NCBI RefSeq assembly: GCF_965363235.1
Contig: NC_134843.1
Location: forward strand, 62,349,865-62,413,864
Origin: Mytilus galloprovincialis
Lineage: Eukaryota; Mollusca; Bivalvia; Mytilida; Mytilidae
Direction: 5' to 3'
Length of the DNA: 64,000 bases
Shown: piece by piece, positions 35,001 to 41,910 of the stretch
Layout of the letters: the number at the start of each line of letters is the position of its first letter
How positions within the stretch are numbered: position 1 is the first letter of the stretch
The notes under the pieces: model-generated
Seen by the model: the letters and a program-made list of their open reading frames with translations, nothing else
The model's database searches: none
What the model was told of the DNA's origin: nothing
Translations under genes and position numbers: made by a program

Positions 35001-38000
35001 TAATCTATCCATACACACAGGATATGAAATTATGTTTCGAATCCAACATATCACCCTATACATAGTTCACCTTCTCTTCTCAACAAAGGCTGTTAAGCCA
35101 ACAAAATAGATCTGTTAACCAGCAATTATTTGTTATATGTCGCCTATGATGTTGAAACCAGTACATATGAAATATGCATAAATAATTTCGGTAATACACG
35201 TTTCTTAATTTTCAGCATCAGTGCCTGTTCAGGACCACAGGTATATATAAAACAAATATTGAATACTTCTTTTTGTAATTTTATAGGGTTTTAAAAGCGT
35301 TGACCGTGCGCATCTTTTTAGAATGAAGCGCTTCCGCGCTTCATACAAAATGTACTTCGGTCAACGCGTTTACACCCCAATGAAGTTACAAAAAGAAGCA
35401 TTCAATTCTTAAGTGTTAACTTTTGATGACAGAGTCCTTTTATACAATACTGCGTAGGAGTATAATATGGTAATGAATGTTTGATATTAAGGATGTTCGC
35501 TTAACATGTTTTGGGATTTTTGTCAGATTTTCAGAATCCTCTGGTTTTATCCATTTAAATACCTTAAAAAAATTTGCCCATTGACCGTTATTTTTCTTTT
35601 TATAAATCTTTTATATGTATAGTTATAAGCCATCTGTTAAAGTCTTATAAAATCTTTGTTATTTTTTAATAGTGTTTGACTTGTCAATGATAAAGCTATG
35701 AAAAATCTAGAGAGAACATTTTCCCACCAAAATGCTATTGACTAATATCTCGAAAACAAGCACATTGACCTTAGGCTACATATTTTTTTTTGCTTTCATG
35801 GTTCCTTCATTAAACCCCTACCAATATATACTAGTGTTATGAAAAGCTTGTTATTTTGAAACTGAGTAGCGAACTTCCTTAAAATGAAATCATGAATTAA
35901 TTATTTAATCATAATTTATTATTCAAATACGGCAGTACCAATCTTGTTTTATCTTATTTACAACGTTATAACTGTCGCTATAAAAATAATAGTTATTAGC
36001 TTGCATGAAAAGTGCATTAAACGCAATCGGTAAAACAATTGATTCTTGGCAGTTATGGGCAAGCAATGTGTGATCAGATGATTGAAGCTATTAATTTTCT
36101 CCATGAAAATATTTCTGTACGTTTCCGCAACAGAGTTTATCGACAGGTTGTGTGTATTCTTATGGGCACCAATTGTCTCCCTTTAATAGCAGACTTGTAC
36201 TTGTACTGTTATGAATCACAGTGTATAACCAAACTCAGTAAAGACTAGTATAAATTTCATTTAATTGATCAATTCAAAAACACTTTCCGTTATCTTGATT
36301 ATATTCTTTCGTTAAATAATCAACAGTTTACTAAATATACTGCCAACAATTACCCATAGGAACTTGCTTTTAATAAATCAAACATCAATCAGTATTATTT
36401 GTTCTTTCCTTGTTTTAGCTATTTGAGTTTTACAAAAGAATCTGTTCTACAAAGGGACGATTTTTCGTTACCGATTGTTAATTTTCCTTTTTAAAATGGT
36501 GATGTTCCTTTGGCACAATCTTACGGTGTTTATATAACACAACTTGTTCTCTATGCCCGTGTCTGTTGTAACGTTATGGATTTTATAAATATTAAGATTT
36601 GATTTTGAAGTTGGTTGTACCTGTGGAAAACTAATTTCAATCGGGATTGCACATCCTAATTTTTACGGAGATGTTGTTTACCGAGGTCGGAAATTTAGAA
36701 ATGATCCAGGAAAACTTTTAAATAAACATTCTCAACCTTTCGTAACTAAATTGGTTTTCAGATCGGCAAAATAATATCTTGTTTTTAAACAATACTCTGA
36801 AGGTTTATTGTACAATGTGAGCTAGCAATCTTTTGACATATCTTCACATATCTAAATTACTGTATTAAGAATTACTTCCAATTGGCCGTTTCAGAAACTA
36901 AAGCATGATGATGGGTAAATTAGTTTTTCTTACCCCAAAATGAAAATAACGTCACGTCACTGGTTAAATTTCAATTGTTTATGACACTTTTCACCAATCA
37001 GGACGTTTTGATGTACAATTTTGAAAATATTACCGAGGATGCATTAGATTGTGAAACGGCGAATTAATCATTGATATTTGGTGTTTATATATATCGTTCA
37101 CAATGGCAATAGTAACCTTCTACATGTATACAGGTCTTAGGATTTTTATTTCACACACTGAGCATACCATTTTTCTGATATATCAAACAAGTGTGTAATA
37201 ACTTTGCCCCATATCGGATATAAGTTTAGCTTTGAAATTGTTTTCTTGACATTATTTTTCTCTTGTCTTTTTTGTTCTGTCTTAATTATTTAATCGCTGT
37301 TAAAATATCTGTTGAATAGTACATTTGGTTATGCATCTGATGATTGTGGAAAAACAGCTGGAGATGATGGATATATAGATATTGAAGACACGAGAAAAAA
37401 CGGTGAGAAATTATAATAAAATAATAATTCTTATACAGGAACTCTTTATTAGACGCAACTGGATAAGCAATATAAATAAAGCATACTTTATTTAGATATC
37501 TGACCTATTTAACAAGTGTGTACACACACTACAGTTCGAACGTTTAAGTTAAGTTGAAACTATTATCTGGTATAATTGAGATTTACCAAATAAGACAAAA
37601 TTTAATCATCTTTTACATCTGTAGGTAAAATAGTTATCAAAGGTACCAGCATTATAATTTAGTACGCCAGACGTGCGTTTCGTCTACATAAGACTCATCA
37701 GTGACGCTCATATTAAAATATTTATACAGCCAAAACAAGTTCAAAGCTGAAGATCCAAAATCCCATAAGGTTGTGCCGAATACGGCTAAGGTCATTTATG
37801 CTTCGGATAAGGAAATCCTTAGTTTTTCGAAAAAAATCCAAGTTTTATGATTATTTATTGATTTATTGATTATAATTGCAAATAATATTTATTTTCTATT
37901 AGTATGTATAAACAAATTCGGCAAATAAATAAACTTTGGTAATTTGCAGCTTTAATATCTCCTCAAGACCACAGGTATTTATAAAAATATTATGATATTC

Positions 38001-41000
38001 AATATTCATTTTCCAAATAGTGTATAATCATCCTATTATTTAAAAATTTACAGCAATAATTATATTGTTCTCTATAAAATACAGAATGGTAGCTTTTAAG
38101 AATAGTATTGTCAAAACACTCGGGAACACATCAAGAATGTCTGCATGCATTGGCAATAAAGTAAAGCAAACTATGGGACCAATTTTACTATACGAAAGTT
38201 AAGATGAAAAAAATATATTAAAGTATAAATACTTTTTTAAAGCATGGAGATCACACAGGCAAATTAGCTTGTTGTATTTAATTTTGCATCTGCATTTATT
38301 CGATAGCTCTTGGCTTTACAATGTTGATAACTATGTTGAAACGAAAATATTTATTGGCCTAATGTTCTATTTGCAGCATAAATTATTGGCCAATGTTTCT
38401 ATATGCTCCTCATAGTTCATATTCCCATTTATACTATCCAATGTCCTAACTCAATAACATGTGGGACATCCCAGGTCGCAATTACACGATAAATAGATTG
38501 TGGATGAGCATGGACATCTAGGTTTACAAATTTCATTAGACTTCATCAAACCATTAAGATTACCGGCAATTTGATAAAAAAAATCATCACCAGTTCACAT
38601 AGATTTTACCACTGATTATCAACATTCAACTGAAGCAAATCCAGCAGCAATCAACTTACCTGCAAAAACCATCTTCTTTCAACAGATCGTCTGGTGTGTT
38701 GAAAATATATGTTTTTGTGTTCGGTGGATTGATATTGCAACAGACAATCTGTATCCCAATTATTCTTGTTTGTTCGTCCGTACTGGACTATTTTTTTTTG
38801 TATTGTTATAGAACAGAATTTGTACATAACTCATGCAATTTTATGGTCACCATCACTAATTGTTTCACCTATACGATGTGTCAGTATCACAACTCTACAG
38901 ACATCTTTTTGTGATTAAAGATCTTTATATACAAAGGTTGTCGTCTGATTTAACTAATTAACCTTCTTTTTTTCCTTCATATTCATGATTTTTACATTTC
39001 AAATTTACTGTGGATTCGCATGGCGGGTGATGAACTCATGACAGGAGACGCTTACCACCTTATCTACCCACCCACACTTCTATTGTTTTGTTATGAATGG
39101 ACCGTTAGTTTTGATCCTTTTGCAGGTTTACAAGAGTTAATTGTATTGGTAATGCCCTTCGCAATAGAGAGGCCTGGCGTTTTGGCAATTATTGAATGCT
39201 GTTTTCATCTTTTCGTTTTTACCACGTATCAATTGTTCAATTACCAATTTCAATTTAAAGTATGATAGCATTTTGGTGTCGTCTGATGTTTCTTTCCCGT
39301 GGTTCGCCATTTTTATTATTTGCAAAAATAGCTGATCTCGATAAAGATTTTAGTATAAAAACCCGAATTTGATACGAAACGTTTGAGTATTCCCCCATTC
39401 AAACATGCATGCTTTCTTGTTTTAATGTATACAAGATATTTCTTGATATTCTTAAAATGTCAATGAAAATGTAACGCCTATGTCATTAATAGGTAAGTAC
39501 AAATAGAGCACTATTTATGATTTAAACAAACAATATGTTTTTAAACAACGTGTCACACTGATTAAAATCAGTGTGACACGTTGTTTCATCAATTATTAAA
39601 GTGTAACATTTAATGAACATGTATCAACATAATTAACTATACTCTATCACGTACTTAATTTTCGGATCTACAAGACAGTTTCTCCTTTTTGACAATAATT
39701 TGACGGTTTATTGTAAAATTTGATTAGGATTTTTCTAGTTATCGATGCTCCCACTGTATGTATTACTCTGCGTTTATCTTCATAACATCACAACAGTAGG
39801 TAGGGTAACACTTCAAACGGTATCAGAATTAAATTGTGTTTGGAATTATTTTCCTTGAACTGTTTTTTTATGCAAAACCTAGGGGCATTATATTTTTTGG
39901 TGTGCTCGTCCGTTTGTCCGTCCGTCCATCTGTCCCGCTTCAGGTTAGTTTTTTGTGTCAAGATTCAGGTTTAAAGTTTTTGGTCAAGGTAGTTTTTGAT
40001 GAAGTTGAAGTTGAATTGTAAATCCAAATTAGAGTTATTACCGAAATTTCACGGTCAACATAATATAGAAAATGATAGTGAGAGTGAGGCATCCGTGTAC
40101 TATGGACGCATTCTTGTTTTTCTCATCTATCTTTGCTGTTTCTTTGTTGAAACGCTGCAGATTATTTCTTTAGCAGTACATTAAGCCATGCATATGATGT
40201 GTTTGCATCAGAAGCTGATGATAACGGATACATAGATTTTACCGACAATAAAGGAAATGGTGAGACATTAATTGTTATATATTATTAAAAGGGATACGTT
40301 ATATGATATTTTATGTTTAAGTTAAGTTTGTATTTTAATCTTGAAAATGTTAGAAAACCTAAGTATATAAGTAAGTGACCACAGCCATTGCACCAGAAAA
40401 TAAACTGTTACTACTCTTCTACTCTAGATTCTGATAGTCCCATCCTAGAAAATATTCTAAAAGTAAGTTCTACTGTTGGACAGTTTTAGGTCAAGAATAG
40501 GGTAGTAAGGTCTTTTCATATTTTATTTTTGAACTTGTTTATTTGATTTGCATTACTTTATATATTTAGAAGATTAGTAAATTGTGTTCTGAAATAATTT
40601 AAACAAATTATTCTATAATTACGTTATAATTTGTTTTATGATTTTTTTTATTTTTTTTATTTTGTATTATTTTCGTAATGAAGTACTTTATTTCTCTATA
40701 ATTGTTGTACGGAAGCATATTCCTTAAATTACTACAATATACTAAACCACATATGTATCAGTTTTTAAGATTTTGTAATGTTGTAAACAATGTTCAGTTA
40801 TCTAATTTAATATTGTAGATACATTTACGTGTTATGCACTTCTTTAACGGTTAAAAGTTACAAAGAAAATTTAGTTTTAACAATTAACTGAAACATATTT
40901 TTTTCAACTGTTTTTGGCATTATTTAAATCAGAATAACTCACGCACAGACATACATCCAAGTATCACAAAGTTAAGTGCAAAGAAAATATTTTAATACTA

Positions 41001-41653
41001 GGAAAAGATAGAATTTGTTTTGATTTTAAGTTCTGGTATTTTATTCTGTAATTTAAAATATGTTGCACAGGAAAGTCCGGTTTCTATTCCCTTACTTCCT
41101 TACAGACAAGAACTGTTCTAAATCATTATCAGAGATCCGCTTATTATGTCATTTAGAACAGTTCTACCATAAAATAGATATTGACAATGATATACTACCA
41201 AAATTGTAGATAATTTGTCCATAGAACAGATAACAGATCTATCTGAGAAACGTTCAGACAGTTTTAACTGAGAACAGTTGGTTTTGGGGTTGAACTCTAC
41301 TTGAACAGTAAAGATCGATTTTATGACAGATTAGTCTTACAGTTCTAAAGAGATGTAAGAACTGAGCCAAACTGTATATGTTTTTCAAATCCTATAAAGA
41401 TTGAACTAACGTCATATTCTTCGACTGACATCGTAACACTATCAAAGTGCCCGCACAAAGTTCATATAATAAAACACGTGAATAAACTGAATAACCGATA
41501 TGCAACTGAAAAAAATATGAAAACATAAATTATGACTAATTTTTAAAAATAAATAATTATATTATCTTTGTTGGACGTCATAATGTGAATGAAACACTAT
41601 TTTCAGGTCAGGAATATATCACGATGAACCAGACGGTGTACACTAATATGTAG
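13934..41653 (+). CDS. Multi-Ig single-pass receptor with repeated tyrosine cassettes, 16 exons, 869 aa
   Basis: The exons are 13934-14000, 20791-21081, 23215-23499, 24067-24351, 25373-25672, 25969-26262, 27167-27460, 27853-28146, 30813-30944, 33303-33330, 34479-34555, 35216-35240, 37320-37402, 37950-37974, 40177-40259 and 41607-41653 (2610 bases). Every junction is GT/AG and the joined frame is open to TAG. Layout: signal peptide 1-22, FN3-like 23-119, Ig-like without core cysteines 120-214, Ig 215-309, four Ig domains with CxxxCxxxC at 310-703, membrane helix about 712-738, and a tail of about 130 residues. The tail has Y775, Y809 and Y845 in repeated cassettes, then Y858 and Y866 in two YxxM motifs. 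Many NxS/T sites are in the ectodomain. A cell-surface recognition receptor signalling through tyrosine phosphorylation is the inferred role. I do not know a named orthologue. Confidence 0.8.
14001..14480 (+). other. Start of receptor intron 1 (intron spans 14001-20790)
   Basis: No feature recognised here. Further on, the intron holds a palindrome, a Penelope-like copy, family B and C repeats, a nested MITE and a reverse-transcriptase tail. Confidence 0.5.
14481..14640. repeat. Long near-perfect palindrome
   Basis: Left arm 14481-14540 begins AGAATAACTAATCGAAGAAT and right arm 14580-14640 ends with its complement. About 40 bases lie between, containing the smaller palindrome ATGCGCGTAGCGCAT. 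It may be a foldback MITE. Confidence 0.8.
14745..15780 (-). mobile_element. Penelope-like/other reverse-transcriptase element copy 1, broken by an in-frame TAG
   Basis: The minus strand encodes the palm motifs GIPMGTNCAPLLADLFLYYY and FRYIDDVLSL (YIDD catalytic box). After these comes a long C-terminal part (SYLDLHLEI, FPIVNFPFLSSNIPAAPAYG, LVDRYGITVSQM). A single TAG at 15476-15474 interrupts the frame; the equivalent codon at about 47255 encodes tyrosine. A second break lies near 15725. The non-coding 3' tail runs to about 14745. The class is judged from the motif style only. Confidence 0.7.
16040..16215 (+). repeat. Family C repeat, fuller copy
   Basis: Contains CTGTACCAAGTCAGGAATAT, GATTTTGCCATGTGATTATG and CCTCTAAGTTCAGTATTTTT. 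Confidence 0.65.
16216..16868. other. Intron 1 stretch, unclassified
   Basis: Holds a short perfect palindrome AGTCAGAATTTTCTGACT at 16439-16456 directly after AAGGTAGAACTAC, possibly an element end. No partner end was found. Confidence 0.3.
16869..17061 (+). repeat. Family B repeat, left part of an interrupted tandem pair
   Basis: Runs from GATGAGTCTGATGTAGACGA through GGTCGATGCCACTGCTGGTG to ATATGGTCATTTTTA, where a MITE interrupts it. The continuation is at 17639-17880. Confidence 0.75.
17062..17638. mobile_element. MITE nested inside family B
   Basis: The left end AAAAGGAGTAG and the right end CTACTCCTTT are inverted, with a second inner pair, AATGAAAGTGGCCGCAT (17291) against ATGCGGCCACTTTCATT (17390). 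The flanks join into an uninterrupted family B sequence when it is removed (compare 52981-53025 on the minus strand). Confidence 0.75.
17639..17880 (+). repeat. Family B repeat, right part
   Basis: Continues TTACAAAACTTTGAATTTTT, then GCGTCACTGATGAGTCTTAT and CGAAACGAGCGTCTGGCGTA, i.e. enters a second family B unit. Confidence 0.75.
17881..20490. other. Remainder of receptor intron 1, nothing recognised
   Basis: AT-rich with a poly(T) tract at 20361-20378. No domain-bearing exon was found in either strand. Confidence 0.4.
20495..20740 (+). mobile_element. 3' tail fragment of the reverse-transcriptase element
   Basis: Shares CGCCATCACGA and GGTTGACCGTTATG with the 58451-58480 copy, then GGGTGCGTGTTGCATATAAT, a decayed form of the element's tail. 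Confidence 0.5.
20791..21081 (+). CDS. Receptor exon 2: FN3-like module
   Basis: Acceptor TAATTTACAG (20781-20790) and donor G|GTAAGT (21081/21082); phase 1 at both ends. The 96 full codons include PPRDIRTSVFGNDVHISW near the start and LTKCLDYIVKIEYPG near the end. This fits an FN3 B-strand tryptophan and a C-terminal YxVxI pattern. The FN3 call is moderate; a divergent Ig fold is the alternative. Confidence 0.75.
21082..23214 (+). other. Receptor intron 2
   Basis: A minus-strand open frame of 98 codons at 21979-22275 (with VVLDELVSTTNPNTNKRGD) has no domain I recognise. It may be a transposon scrap. Confidence 0.4.
23215..23499 (+). CDS. Receptor exon 3: Ig-like module lacking the core cysteines
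   Basis: Acceptor ATATTTTTAG, donor G|GTATGA. It encodes ENVTISW where a B-strand cysteine is normally found, and NITVINVNSKDGGLYRAV where the F strand would read DxGxYxC. The fold is Ig V/I-like by pattern, but neither cysteine is present. Several NxT/S sites. Confidence 0.75.
23500..24066 (+). other. Receptor intron 3
   Basis: Nothing recognised. Confidence 0.5.
24067..24351 (+). CDS. Receptor exon 4: canonical Ig domain
   Basis: Acceptor ATATTTTAG, donor T|GTAAGT. It has KPTLTLQPEHPFVGDDITIT followed by the B-strand cysteine, and NGTYIHCQATD with the F-strand cysteine. The end, DPYY after splicing to exon 5 and followed by GP, is a frequent linker between tandem Ig domains. Confidence 0.85.
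24352..25372 (+). other. Receptor intron 4
   Basis: Contains a minus-strand tRNA-derived SINE (24540-24790). No exon seen in the rest. Confidence 0.5.
24540..24790 (-). mobile_element. tRNA-derived SINE
   Basis: On the minus strand it reads GGTAGAGTGGTCTAAG (A-box-like) and GGTTCCTAGTTTGAATCCC (B-box-like with an insertion), spaced as in a tRNA head. A unique body follows, ending in an AATC-type tail. The head points away from the receptor's direction of transcription. Confidence 0.65.
25373..25672 (+). CDS. Receptor exon 5: Ig domain with CxxxCxxxC cluster, copy 1
   Basis: Phase 1 both ends (TTGTAG acceptor, GTAAGT donor). Core: EGTTLGPIQCTATCYPGCKY, PVPSEFISNQNQN and SGAYLCKVD. The B-strand cysteine is followed by two more at +4 and +8, giving four cysteines with the F strand. 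Confidence 0.9.
25969..26262 (+). CDS. Receptor exon 6: CxxxCxxxC Ig domain, copy 2
   Basis: Acceptor ATCATTGCAG, donor T|GTAAGT. Contains GPINCTATCNPRCKYDW, FRPVPAEFISNQNQT and TGTFSCRVDHSESKR. Very close to copy 1 in both DNA and protein. Confidence 0.9.
26263..27166 (+). other. Receptor intron 6, partly homologous to introns 7 and 8
   Basis: 26373-26575 matches parts of 28200-28405 (GTGACAAAACCTT, ATATTTGGTCATC, TACAAGTCATTTAAATAT). A decayed minus-strand family A-like piece may lie near 26725-26830. Confidence 0.5.
27167..27460 (+). CDS. Receptor exon 7: CxxxCxxxC Ig domain, copy 3
   Basis: Acceptor ACATTGCAG, donor T|GTAAGT. Contains GPLYCTATCNPGCIYNW, PVPEEFISNKNQT and TGEYSCHAG. The frame is also open upstream through the intron, which would give a false ATG at about 27004. 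Confidence 0.9.
27853..28146 (+). CDS. Receptor exon 8: CxxxCxxxC Ig domain, copy 4 (membrane-proximal)
   Basis: Acceptor ATTGTAG, donor A|GTAAGT. Contains GPVNCKAICNPGCIYNW, PVPEKFISNQNQT and SGAYSCHVD. It joins directly in phase to the membrane exon. Confidence 0.9.
28147..29727 (+). other. First part of receptor intron 8
   Basis: Holds intron sequence duplicated from intron 6 (28200-28405), a 3' end of family A (28543-28608), a small ATGTCAA repeat at 28757-28780 and a perfect TGACGTCA at about 29303. No exon was seen. Confidence 0.45.
28543..28608 (+). repeat. Family A repeat, 3' end only
   Basis: CATTTTGGTCCCTTGTGAAG, GCAATCATACCACTTCTTC. Confidence 0.55.
29728..29910. mobile_element. 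MITE copy 2 (same family as 5529-5711)
   Basis: AATTCGCTGTACCAGAATCT at the left and AAGGCGAATT at the right; the interior is the inverse complement of the 5529 copy (ACCAAAACG, CATTTTGGCGTAC). Confidence 0.7.
30301..30567. mobile_element. TTAA-flanked MITE, right end lost
   Basis: Starts TTAA|GGAAGTTGGCT and shares CATGTTTTGGGATTTTTGTC and GAATCCTCTGGTTTTAT with the complete copy at 35491-35878. Confidence 0.6.
30813..30944 (+). CDS. Receptor exon 9: transmembrane helix
   Basis: Acceptor TACATTTCAG, donor G|GTATGT. It encodes RQTNAKYS, then about 27 hydrophobic residues (LIMLLSIGLGG, CVLVLLVVIVVVVSF), then the basic stop-transfer FNRRNRGN. This fixes a type I topology, with the Ig domains outside. 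Confidence 0.9.
30945..32019 (+). other. First part of receptor intron 9
   Basis: A degenerate minus-strand family A piece at 31315-31420 and a direct repeat of AAGGTCATTCGGAGG at about 31709-31748. Nothing else. Confidence 0.4.
32020..32160 (+). repeat. Family C repeat
   Basis: CTGTACCAAGTCAGGAATAT, GATTACGGACTTTCCG. Confidence 0.65.
32160..32430 (+). repeat. Family A repeat
   Basis: AAGAGGCCGTTAGACTTTTT, CAAGGCCTCTTAATGCAGAC, CAATCATACTACATCTC; adjoins a family C copy, as at 4268-4700. Confidence 0.6.
33303..33330 (+). CDS. Receptor exon 10: first half of tail cassette 1
   Basis: Micro-exon of 28 bases between TTATTTCAG and CC|GTATGT; enters in phase 1 and leaves in phase 2. Encodes (D)REGTNRSA(P). 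Confidence 0.7.
33331..34478 (+). other. Receptor intron 10
   Basis: An (ATT)n microsatellite at 33457-33484 and otherwise unrecognised sequence. Confidence 0.5.
33457..33484. repeat. (ATT)n microsatellite
   Basis: Simple trinucleotide run preceded by (GAT)n. Confidence 0.9.
34479..34555 (+). CDS. Receptor exon 11: second half of tail cassette 1 (YSGL)
   Basis: 77 bases, acceptor TTTTATAG, donor G|GTATGC, phase 2 in and phase 1 out. Encodes (P)AGVFTDLQRG, NSAFANDYSGLQSFT. The tyrosine is cassette residue 19, with leucine at +3. Confidence 0.8.
35216..35240 (+). CDS. Receptor exon 12: first half of tail cassette 2
   Basis: 25-base micro-exon between TTTTCAG and AG|GTATAT. Encodes (A)SVPVQDH(S). 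It is the twin of exon 14. Confidence 0.8.
35258..35406. repeat. Foldback just inside receptor intron 12
   Basis: Outer arms ATTGAATACTTCTTTTTGTA and TACAAAAAGAAGCATTCAAT, middle arms GCGTTGACCG and CGGTCAACGC, and the central hairpin ATGAAGCGC-TTCC-GCGCTTCAT (35323-35344). Confidence 0.8.
35491..35878. mobile_element. TTAA-flanked MITE, complete copy
   Basis: GGATGTTCGCT at the left against AGCGAACTTCC at the right, flanked by TTAA on both sides (35487-35490 and 35879-35882). TTAA targets are typical of piggyBac-type mobilisation. A partial copy is at 30301. Confidence 0.7.
36030..36780 (+). mobile_element. Reverse-transcriptase element copy, strongly decayed
   Basis: Plus-strand pieces: RFRNRVYRQVVCILMGTNCL, PLIADLYLYCYE, FRYLDYILSLNN (YIDD box changed to YLDY) and DDFSLPIVNFPF, with several stops and frameshifts. 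Same family as 14745-15780, more diverged. Lies in receptor intron 12. Confidence 0.65.
36890..37065. mobile_element. MITE copy 3 (same family as 5529-5711)
   Basis: AATTGGCCGTTTCAGAAACT at the left, GTGAAACGGCGAATT at the right; the interior matches 5529-5711 in the same orientation. Confidence 0.8.
37320..37402 (+). CDS. Receptor exon 13: second half of tail cassette 2 (YIDI)
   Basis: 83 bases, acceptor GTTGAATAG, donor G|GTGAGA. Encodes (S)TFGYASDDCG, KTAGDDGYIDIEDTRKN. The YIDI tyrosine is cassette residue 19. Confidence 0.85.
37625..37850 (-). repeat. Family B repeat
   Basis: GTACGCCAGACGTGCGTTTC, AAGACTCATCAGTGACGCTC, minus orientation, in receptor intron 13. Confidence 0.7.
37950..37974 (+). 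CDS. Receptor exon 14: first half of tail cassette 3
   Basis: 25 bases, between AATTTGCAG and AG|GTATTT, the same size and phases as exon 12. Encodes (A)LISPQDH(S). Confidence 0.8.
37975..38689 (+). other. First part of receptor intron 14
   Basis: Nothing recognised. Confidence 0.4.
38690..38830 (+). mobile_element. Reverse-transcriptase palm fragment, very decayed
   Basis: FGGLILQQTICIPI and LDYFFLYCYRTEF resemble the palm region of the other copies. Confidence 0.4.
39543..39586. repeat. Perfect 21-bp hairpin
   Basis: Arms AAACAACGTGTCACACTGAT(T) and the exact complement, with a 2-base AA centre. Confidence 0.9.
39880..40115 (+). repeat. Dispersed bivalve-type repeat with CGTCCGTCC core
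   Basis: GTCCGTTTGTCCGTCCGTCC, GCTTCAGGTTAGTTTTTTGT, GGTCAAGGTAGTTTTTGATG, AAAATGATAGTGAGAGTGAG. I recognise this layout from other bivalve loci. No second copy in the window. Confidence 0.5.
40177..40259 (+). CDS. Receptor exon 15: second half of tail cassette 3 (YIDF)
   Basis: 83 bases, acceptor TTTAGCAG, donor G|GTGAGA, the twin of exon 13. Encodes (S)TLSHAYDVFA, SEADDNGYIDFTDNKGN; tyrosine at cassette residue 19. Confidence 0.85.
40428..40462 (+). other. Candidate alternative cassette exon of the receptor
   Basis: 35 bases between a good pyrimidine-rich acceptor (CTACTCTTCTACTCTAG) and a strong donor (AAAA|GTAAGTT). It enters in phase 1, encoding DSDSPILENILK, and leaves in phase 0. Including it would read exon 16 in another frame, with a TGA after VRNISR, and so remove both YxxM motifs. 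Confidence 0.3.
40463..41606 (+). other. Remainder of receptor intron 15
   Basis: AT-rich; the AGAACAGTT/AACTGTTCT words recurring at 41095-41345 suggest a decayed repeat. No exon recognised. Confidence 0.4.
41607..41653 (+). CDS. Receptor exon 16: terminal double YxxM motif
   Basis: Acceptor TATTTTCAG. With the preceding G it encodes GQEYITMNQTVYTNM and then TAG. YITM and YTNM are both YxxM motifs (PI3K p85 SH2 consensus). YTNM also has N at +2 (Grb2 SH2 consensus), like the YMNM of CD28. Confidence 0.8.
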
Positions 41654-41880
41654 ATTTAGCCATTAGTTAGAATAAGAGATTCCGGAATTGTATATATTTC
41701 TCTTTTATCTGTTAAACCACATCTCTGTCATCCATTTTGAATGATAATATCATCTTTTATTTTCTTTATAATGAATTTAGTATTGTTTTAAGTTCAATGT
41801 ATGAAAGGTGTAATTTTGTAGCTGATGCTACTAACATGCTTTGGTAAAACTTGGTAAACCATGCTTTTTTTCTAATTAAT

Positions 41881-41886
41881 ATTAAA
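41881..41886 (+). terminator. Possible poly(A) signal (ATTAAA) of the receptor gene
   Basis: ATTAAA about 230 bases after the stop codon, followed by a run of about 14 A at 41897. No AATAAA lies nearer. Confidence 0.25.
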
Positions 41887-41910
41887 TGCTGTATACCAAA
41901 AAAAAAAAAA

